From contig WTCN01000092.1 of assembly GCA_013138555.1 (NCBI GenBank), positions 1 to 6,939 on the forward strand: a DNA stretch of 6,939 nt, written 5' to 3'. Shown one piece after another: positions 1-2,981 of the stretch. Under the pieces are notes generated by a model, which saw only the letters and a list, made by a program, of their open reading frames with translations, was not told the origin of the DNA and did not search any database. Source of the DNA: Methyloprofundus sp. (GTDB taxonomy: Bacteria > Pseudomonadota > Gammaproteobacteria > Methylococcales > Methylomonadaceae). The position numbers were made by a program, and so were the translations under genes. Each line of letters opens with the position of its first letter. Within the stretch, counting starts at the first letter, position 1.

Positions 1-14
1 GCCTATTTTACAAT

Positions 15-90
15 GTAGGATGGGCAAAGGAGCTTTATCCCGTGCCCATCATAGCGATGTGATGGGCACGCTACGCTTTGCCCATCCTAC
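15..90. repeat. Palindromic intergenic repeat (REP/MITE-like) with four GATGGGCA cores
   Basis: The outer arms GTAGGATGGGCAAAG (15-29) and CTTTGCCCATCCTAC (76-90) are a perfect 15-bp inverted repeat. Inner arms CGTGCCCATC (41-50) and GATGGGCACG (61-70) are a second perfect 10-bp inverted repeat around a 10-base centre. The core GATGGGCA therefore occurs four times in alternating orientation, so the unit can fold as one long hairpin or as two smaller ones. It lies 95 bases beyond the stop of the glutathione S-transferase gene, where it could end or protect that transcript. No transposase or clear target duplication is visible. I associate similar repeats with Methylococcales and some other gammaproteobacteria, but this is from memory. 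Confidence 0.85.
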
Positions 91-184
91 TATTGAACTG
101 TGTTGGTTCTTAACTTAATGGCAGTGAGCCTACGGGGATGAAGACTCCCTCTCCAAAGTTGCTCAAGTTATTTCAAGCATGTTC

Positions 185-808
185 CTAAGCTGCCAAACCA
201 ACTGCAGAGGCTTGCATAGCAATAAATCCCGGTAAAGCTTCAGTGCGTTGCAGCCAGGCTCTAATATTTGGGTAATCTTCTAAAGATACATTACCCTCAG
301 GTGCATGGGCAATATATGAATAGTTGGATATATCAGCAATTGTCGGATGCTCGGCGGCTAACCAGTCGCGCCCTTGCAGGTATTCATTCAGTGTGCCAAG
401 GATCTTGTGCGCGGTTTCAATGGCTTTGGCATGGTCCAGTTTAGCACCGAATAAATTAATTAACCGGGCTGTTGCAGGGCCTTGGTTTACTGGCCCTGAA
501 GCAACGGACAAGAAGCGTTGCACTTCAGCAGCTTTGGCTGGTTCTAGCGGAAGCCAGGTATGCTCATGGTCATATTGACTGGCCAGATAAACTAAAATTG
601 CATTTGAATCGGCAATAGTATGTGCTCCATCTTCCAGCACAGGAACTTGAGCAAAGATATTTTTTTTCAAAAATTCTTTTTTTCTTTGTTCTCCAGTCAT
701 CAGGTCAACATCAATGATTTCAGCCTCTAATCCTAATAGTGATAAAAATAATTCAGCTCTATGAGCATGGCCTGATAAGGGGTGACGATATAGTTTTAAT
801 TGTGACAT
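185..808 (-). CDS. Glutathione S-transferase family protein
   Basis: A 207-residue cytosolic glutathione S-transferase of normal length. Residues 1-80 form the thioredoxin-like glutathione-binding domain: LYRHPLSGHAHR at 6-17 carries a Ser that is a candidate catalytic or G-site residue, VPVLEDG at 55-61 has the cis-proline, and ADSNAILVYL at 66-75 holds the Asp-Ser that contacts the glutathione gamma-glutamyl group. The rest is the all-helical domain, with DWLAAEHPTIADIS containing the conserved capping Asp after the S/T-x-x-D turn. The start is supported by AAGGAAT upstream. It is last in a minus-strand unit, 16 bases after the glutaredoxin stop, which fits a shared glutathione-dependent role. 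The substrate cannot be told, and the class is uncertain. Confidence 0.93.
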   Translation of the reverse strand: MSQLKLYRHPLSGHAHRAELFLSLLGLEAEIIDVDLMTGEQRKKEFLKKNIFAQVPVLEDGAHTIADSNAILVYLASQYDHEHTWLPLEPAKAAEVQRFLSVASGPVNQGPATARLINLFGAKLDHAKAIETAHKILGTLNEYLQGRDWLAAEHPTIADISNYSYIAHAPEGNVSLEDYPNIRAWLQRTEALPGFIAMQASAVGLAA

Positions 809-824
809 GTTATATTCCTTAAAG

Positions 825-1085
825 TTAAATAGGGGTAGATTGAGTTAAATCAAATTCATTGTTTGCTATTATCCCGGATAGCTCGGTAAATCCTCCAATA
901 GGTTTTTCATTAATAAAAATTTGTGGCACAGTCCGTTGTCCGCTTTGAATCAAGAGTTGTTGCGCCTGCTCTCCGCCTTGTAGTAAATCGACCTCTTGAT
1001 AATCAATGCCCTGTTGTTGTAATAGGTTTTTTGCTGCATGGCAATAGCTACATGTGGGGCTGGTAAGAACCGTTACTGTATGCAT
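825..1085 (-). CDS. grxC: Glutaredoxin, GrxC-like (86 aa)
   Basis: A small dithiol glutaredoxin that reduces disulfides or glutathionylated proteins using glutathione. The active site is C12-S-Y-C15 (SPTCSYCHAAKNLL), with Ser in place of the usual Pro. TVPQIFI at 52-58 has the cis-proline, and GGFTEL at 64-69 is the C-terminal glutathione-binding turn. Length is close to the 83 residues of E. coli GrxC. The frame is open to an earlier ATG at 1151, but that would add 22 residues unlike the family and overlap the upstream gene. The start at 1085 has AGGAGA at the correct distance and begins right at the thioredoxin fold. It lies between the NTF2-like and GST genes, with gaps of 13 and 16 bases. 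The symbol follows similarity to GrxC and is not exact orthology. Confidence 0.92.
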   Translation of the reverse strand: MHTVTVLTSPTCSYCHAAKNLLQQQGIDYQEVDLLQGGEQAQQLLIQSGQRTVPQIFINEKPIGGFTELSGIIANNEFDLTQSTPI

Positions 1086-1090
1086 ATTTA

Positions 1091-1096
1091 TCTCCT
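1091..1096 (-). promoter_or_regulatory. Ribosome binding site that fixes the glutaredoxin start
   Basis: Read on the minus strand this is AGGAGA, five bases before the ATG at 1085 and just after the stop codon of the upstream gene. It favours the 86-residue glutaredoxin over the longer in-frame start at 1151. Confidence 0.8.
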
Positions 1097-1098
1097 GT

Positions 1099-1512
1099 TT
1101 ATCTGAGTTCGCGATCTGATGCGGCGATAGGTTTATCATTAATGCTGGCAATACGGCGCTGCATTAAGCCGTTCTCTGCAAATTCCCATAGCTCATTACC
1201 ATAAGAACGATGCCACTGGCCTGAATCATCATGCCATTCATAGTGAAAGGTTACAGCAATGCGATTGTCGGCAAAGCACCAGAGTTGCTTTCTTAATTTA
1301 TAATCTAGTTCTTTTTCCCATTTGCGAGTTAGGAATTCGATGATTTTTTCCCGTCCGGAAAATATTTCTGCACGGTTACGCCATTGGCAGTCAACGGTGT
1401 AAGCTGCTGCGACCTTTACAGGGTCTTTGCTATTCCAGCCGTTCTCGGCCAGTTGTACTTTGTCTTCTGCCGTTTGTTGTGTAAACGGTGGAAGAGGAGG
1501 TCTATTTTTCAT
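1099..1512 (-). CDS. DUF1348 / NTF2-like (SnoaL-fold) protein, 137 aa
   Basis: A conserved bacterial protein of the DUF1348 family with the cone-shaped NTF2-like fold. Its biochemical role is not established. The family signatures are present: RPPLPPFT at 4-11, NGWNSKDPVKVAAAYT at 24-39, QWRNR at 43-47, FLTRKWEKELDY at 60-71, NRIAVTF at 83-89, YEWHDDSGQW at 91-100, RSYGNELWEF at 102-111, and the near-terminal ASINDKPI. A longer start at 1593 adds 27 residues unlike the family. The ATG at 1512 has AGGA seven bases upstream and begins with the usual RPPLPPFT, so it was chosen. It is the first gene of a three-gene minus-strand unit with glutaredoxin and GST, suggesting a stress or detoxification context (inference). 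Confidence 0.9.
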   Translation of the reverse strand: MKNRPPLPPFTQQTAEDKVQLAENGWNSKDPVKVAAAYTVDCQWRNRAEIFSGREKIIEFLTRKWEKELDYKLRKQLWCFADNRIAVTFHYEWHDDSGQWHRSYGNELWEFAENGLMQRRIASINDKPIAASDRELR

Positions 1513-1601
1513 TTGTATATCCTGTTGCTTTTCTAAATGAGTGGGTTTTAGAAAGATATATTGCAGATACTGTGCCATAAGTTGAAATGACAAGTTTAAA
1601 G

Positions 1602-1607
1602 ATTATA
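1602..1607 (-). promoter_or_regulatory. Candidate -10 element for the NTF2-like/grx/GST unit
   Basis: The minus strand reads TATAAT, a perfect sigma-70 -10 hexamer, about 90 bases upstream of the first gene of the unit. No good -35 box is found at 16-18 bases. The nearest resemblance, TCAACA, lies about 20 bases away. The call rests on the -10 alone, in AT-rich DNA. Confidence 0.3.
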
Positions 1608-1667
1608 AAACAAAGGTTTATGGTCTTTGTTGACTGAGGATAAGAAGAGGGGGGTTGGAATTTTGTT

Positions 1668-1692
1668 ACGATATATCGTGGTAGTACGATAT
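1668..1692. promoter_or_regulatory. Operator-like cluster of ACGAT half-sites
   Basis: ACGATATATCGT (1668-1679) is a perfect 12-bp palindrome. Its right half also pairs with a third half-site: ATATCGT (1673-1679), a six-base spacer, then ACGATAT (1686-1692), a perfect 7-bp inverted repeat. The same arrangement gives a direct repeat of TACGATAT at 1667-1674 and 1685-1692, offset 18 bases. This is typical of a site for a dimeric repressor or activator binding twice. It lies about 155 bases upstream of the minus-strand redox unit, the only gene set reading away from it nearby. The symmetry is not the T-N11-A pattern of LysR-type sites. The regulator family is unknown. Confidence 0.5.
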
Positions 1693-1796
1693 TTTGTTAA
1701 TCAGGAGCTGAGTTATTCTTAGCGTAGGAAAGTTGTTTTTATGGGAGGTGGAAATAATTTAGGAATGTGCACGAAATAACTTAGCTAATCTGGAAT

Positions 1797-1813
1797 CGGA
1801 GTCTTTAGCTCCG
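1797..1813. other. Small hairpin CGGAG/CTCCG
   Basis: CGGAG (1797-1801) and CTCCG (1809-1813) form a five-base stem with a seven-base loop in the long spacer. No T-run follows on either strand, so it is not a standard terminator. It may be part of a larger structured element with the nested stem at 1831-1883. Confidence 0.35.
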
Positions 1814-1830
1814 TTGCCTTGTGATATTGG

Positions 1831-1883
1831 GATCTTTTCGAGCAGGCATTTGGCTTCTATGCAGTATTGCCTGTATCCAGATC
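1831..1883. other. Nested stem-loop in the 1594-2083 spacer
   Basis: GATCT (1831-1835) pairs with AGATC (1879-1883). Inside them GCAGGCA (1842-1848) pairs with TGCCTGT (1868-1874), with one G-U pair in the plus-strand RNA, leaving a 19-base loop. A further short stem, CCGC with GCGG, sits at about 1942-1955. The spacer is otherwise without an intact gene. No riboswitch or known RNA consensus was recognised. It could be a structured RNA or the secondary structure of a mobile repeat. Confidence 0.35.
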
Positions 1884-2083
1884 TATAGATTGTATGGCGT
1901 TTTTATGGCATAGAAATGGGTGTAGAATAGCCACTAGAGAGCCGCACTTAGGGCGGTGAGAAGTCTATCTAATTTGTATTTGCAAAAGAGTTCCTGGCAA
2001 CAGAAGCTTTTGTTATTTACCTAGAATTGCTGCTTTTAATTGTTGTGTCTGTAAAAATAGGATTGAGTAAAAACAAAATAGTG

Positions 2084-2112
2084 TTGCGTCAAAACAAATG
2101 CCATGATATAAA
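2084..2112 (+). promoter_or_regulatory. Candidate promoter of the small lipoprotein gene
   Basis: TTGCGT (2084-2089) and TATAAA (2107-2112) are exactly 17 bases apart. A TG one base before the -10 (TGATATAAA) makes it an extended -10 promoter, which compensates for the poor -35. Transcription would begin near 2119 and leave a leader of about 54 bases. A TACAAT at 2133-2138 is an alternative -10 without a -35. Confidence 0.5.
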
Positions 2113-2172
2113 ATGTCTGTGCTTTTGATTAGTACAATACAAAAATAAAAACTAAATCCTGAGGAGGATGAC

Positions 2173-2286
2173 ATGAAAAAAGTATTATCTCTATTAGCTA
2201 TTTCTTTAATGTTAATCGGCGGAACTGGTTGCATGGATAACCCTGATGGTAGTAAACAAAAAGTTTCTAGCTCAATCTCTTTGTAA
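2173..2286 (+). CDS. Small lipoprotein-like peptide, 37 aa (entericidin-like size)
   Basis: The peptide starts MKKVLSLLAISLMLIGG and continues TGCMDNPDGSKQ, ending in SSSISL. The N-terminus is a textbook export signal: two lysines, a hydrophobic stretch at residues 4-16, then Gly-Gly-Thr-Gly-Cys with Cys20. The residue at -3 from the cysteine is Gly, not the usual Leu, Val or Ile, so the lipobox is imperfect and lipidation is likely rather than certain. The mature part would be only about 18 polar residues. GAGGAGG lies five bases before the ATG, a very strong ribosome site, and an intrinsic terminator follows 17 bases after the stop. The gene is therefore an independent short transcript, probably well expressed. 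Size and layout recall entericidin-type small lipoproteins, but no sequence family was recognised and its function is unknown. Confidence 0.8.
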   Translation: MKKVLSLLAISLMLIGGTGCMDNPDGSKQKVSSSISL

Positions 2287-2297
2287 GAAATTTTAAA

Positions 2298-2327
2298 AAA
2301 AAAGCCCAGAATCTTCTGGGCTTTTTT
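2298..2327 (+). terminator. Intrinsic terminator after the small lipoprotein gene
   Basis: GCCCAGA (2304-2310) and TCTGGGC (2315-2321) make a perfect seven-base stem with loop ATCT. It is preceded by an A-run and followed by six T's. The A/T symmetry means it could also stop transcription from the right on the minus strand. Confidence 0.92.
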
Positions 2328-2380
2328 ATGTCAGCTAATTGAATCATTTCGTTAGTTATTCTTTATCTAAGTTCCCTTAG

Positions 2381-2410
2381 AAAAAAAACAGCCCTCTCTG
2401 GGTATGTTTT
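2381..2410 (-). terminator. Probable terminator for the ArfA-like gene (minus strand)
   Basis: On the minus strand CCC AGAGA GGG forms a short stem, extended by CA/TG pairs across a small internal loop, and is followed by eight T's (plus-strand A-run 2381-2388). It lies about 240 bases past the stop at 2649, the nearest minus-strand gene upstream of it. The stem is short, so strength is uncertain. Confidence 0.4.
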
Positions 2411-2427
2411 CCAAAAAACCTTTCTAT

Positions 2428-2480
2428 AAACCGTGCAGGCACATTAGCTCAATACCTTGCTGCGTGTCGGTTTTTATTTT
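2428..2480 (+). terminator. Terminator-like hairpin, plus strand
   Basis: AAACCG (2428-2433) pairs with CGGTTT (2468-2473). After a three-base bulge, TGCAG (2434-2438) pairs with CTGCG (2460-2464), leaving a 21-base loop. TTTTTATTTT follows. No plus-strand gene lies between this and the strong terminator at 2298-2327, so it is either a back-up terminator or the 3' end of an unannotated small RNA. Confidence 0.4.
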
Positions 2481-2648
2481 CAGTAGCTTCACAGAATCCC
2501 CTCTATTTAAGTGTAAATATAAACATTAGGAATGTGCGTGACACACCTGGACTTATTATATATTGCTGTAGAGTGAGAAAATGGGGGTGTGTGGGGGATG
2601 GATATTGCAAGAGTTCAGGGAAGTGGCTTTGGAATGCTGGCTGATAGT
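2481..2648. other. Spacer with no recognised gene
   Basis: Nothing firm is visible here. A loose sigma-70-like pair, GTGACA (2538-2543) and TATATT (2559-2564), has a 15-base spacer and points toward mnmG, but it would give a leader of about 400 bases running antisense to the ArfA-like gene. A second copy of TTAGGAATGTGC lies at 2526-2537. Confidence 0.3.
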
Positions 2649-2882
2649 TCAATAAGCTGTTGGATTAATGTCGTGCGCAGAAGAGAAAAAGAAACTGAAA
2701 CCCTTTTTTATGCTCTGTGCACAGAGCATAAAAAAAGGTTCCAGACTTTTGTGTTTAGCTTTACGCTGATATTTGCTCTTATCTTTGAAAATAACTGCTT
2801 TGTTAAAAGCATGTGCATGTTTAGCGACCAGATTTCTGGTCTCAGGTGCACTGTTTTTCTGTTGTTTTTTGCGTTTTTTCAT
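2649..2882 (-). CDS. Small basic protein, ArfA-like ribosome-rescue factor candidate (77 aa, with in-frame hairpin)
   Basis: The ATG at 2882 has a perfect AAGGAG seven bases upstream (2890-2895), so translation is well supported. A TTG one codon earlier is not needed. Residues 1-10 are very lysine-rich (MKKRKKQQKN), 17-28 read NLVAKHAHAFNK, and 33-45 read KDKSKYQRKAKHK, followed by EPFF. The basic block resembles KKGKGSYMRKGKH of E. coli ArfA, which recruits RF2 to ribosomes stalled on non-stop mRNA. Codons 50-60 are covered by a perfect 32-bp palindrome. The tail after it (GFSFFFSS) is aromatic and dispensable-looking. In E. coli arfA a hairpin at the equivalent place is cut by RNase III, giving a truncated active protein kept low by tmRNA tagging. 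Length also matches (72 in E. coli). That this is a gene is well supported; its identity as ArfA is an inference from motif and layout. Confidence 0.72.
   Translation of the reverse strand: MKKRKKQQKNSAPETRNLVAKHAHAFNKAVIFKDKSKYQRKAKHKSLEPFFMLCAQSIKKGFSFFFSSAHDINPTAY
2704..2735 (-). other. Perfect 32-bp palindrome inside the ArfA-like frame
   Basis: The arms 2704-2719 and 2720-2735 are exact reverse complements around the centre GTGCAC. CC (2702-2703) and GG (2737-2738) extend the stem past a one-base bulge. In RNA this is a stem of about 14 pairs with a TGCA loop. On both strands the T-run comes before the stem and the A-run after it, the reverse of an intrinsic terminator, so it should not terminate by the usual route. 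A long near-perfect RNA duplex is instead a good RNase III target. It covers codons 50-60 of the minus-strand gene. Confidence 0.9.
2826..2841. repeat. Short inverted repeat GACCAGA-TT-TCTGGTC
   Basis: These are perfect 7-bp arms around two bases, inside codons 14-19 of the ArfA-like gene. As RNA it would be a five-pair stem with a six-base loop, close enough to the start of the message to affect translation or decay. It may also be coincidental. Confidence 0.4.
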
Positions 2883-2889
2883 CAATTAA

Positions 2890-2895
2890 CTCCTT
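2890..2895 (-). promoter_or_regulatory. Ribosome binding site of the ArfA-like gene
   Basis: The minus strand reads AAGGAG, seven bases before the ATG at 2882. It is the main evidence that this small frame is translated, and it selects this ATG over the adjacent TTG. Confidence 0.8.
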
Positions 2896-2937
2896 ATTAT
2901 ATGATAGATAAAAAATTTCTTTTGTGCAAAATTCCCG

Positions 2938-2965
2938 TGAACAAATTAAAATACTCGTTTGTTCA
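2938..2965. promoter_or_regulatory. Inverted repeat TGAACAAA-N12-TTTGTTCA between divergent genes
   Basis: Perfect 8-bp arms (2938-2945 and 2958-2965) flank a 12-base AT-rich centre. The site lies 16 bases before the mnmG start and about 55 bases before the start of the divergent small gene. It could be a regulator site covering both promoters, or a hairpin in the mnmG leader. Weak promoter-like pairs overlap it: TTGTCT (2977-2972) and TATTTT (2952-2947), spaced 18, on the minus strand; and TTAACT (2886-2891) and TAAAAA (2909-2914), spaced 17, on the plus strand. None is strong. Confidence 0.45.
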
Positions 2966-2981
2966 ATTTTAAGACAAGTCA

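Larger units (their letters stand above)
1759..1902 (-). pseudogene. Start-less open frame, possible eroded gene or repeat remnant
   Basis: A 47-codon minus-strand frame is open between two stops and has no ATG, GTG or TTG start at its beginning. It ends DSDSRLAKLFRAHS. The composition is unlike random translation of AT-rich spacer, but I recognise no family. A second frame through the same DNA also reads without stops for a stretch (ending IDLDTGNTA), which fits a dispersed repeat or a frameshifted remnant equally well. Its terminal 12 bases (TTAGGAATGTGC on the plus strand) recur at 2526-2537. No start codon, ribosome site or partner was found, so it is not called as a working gene. Confidence 0.25.

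Noticed and set aside
324..578. Plus-strand open frame within the GST region
   Set aside because: It is a reverse-strand shadow of a clear glutathione S-transferase.
1086..1151. Longer glutaredoxin start at 1151
   Set aside because: The added 22 residues overlap the upstream gene and do not fit the family, while a better ribosome site precedes the ATG at 1085.
1937..1975. Group II intron domain V resemblance (GAGCCGC...GGGCGG, then CTATCTAAT)
   Set aside because: The hairpin is far shorter than a domain V of about 34 bases, and no reverse transcriptase or other intron domain is present.
1999..2014. Near-palindrome AACAGAAGCTTTTGTT
   Set aside because: It has a mismatch pair, lies in AT-rich DNA and has no nearby promoter, so chance is adequate.
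2013..2234. Minus-strand open frame of 73 codons
   Set aside because: It lies antisense to the promoter and first half of the well-supported lipoprotein-like gene, has low-complexity hydrophobic sequence, and has no ribosome site of comparable quality.
2589..2972. Plus-strand open frame of 127 codons before mnmG
   Set aside because: It is antisense to the small basic gene, which has a perfect ribosome site and a coherent protein. The plus-strand translation (runs of Phe, Cys and Leu) looks like a reverse reading of Lys/Glu codons.
2287..2981. Replication origin upstream of mnmG, as in E. coli
   Set aside because: No TTATNCACA DnaA box was seen on either strand, and no GATC was seen in this spacer, so there is no support for an oriC.
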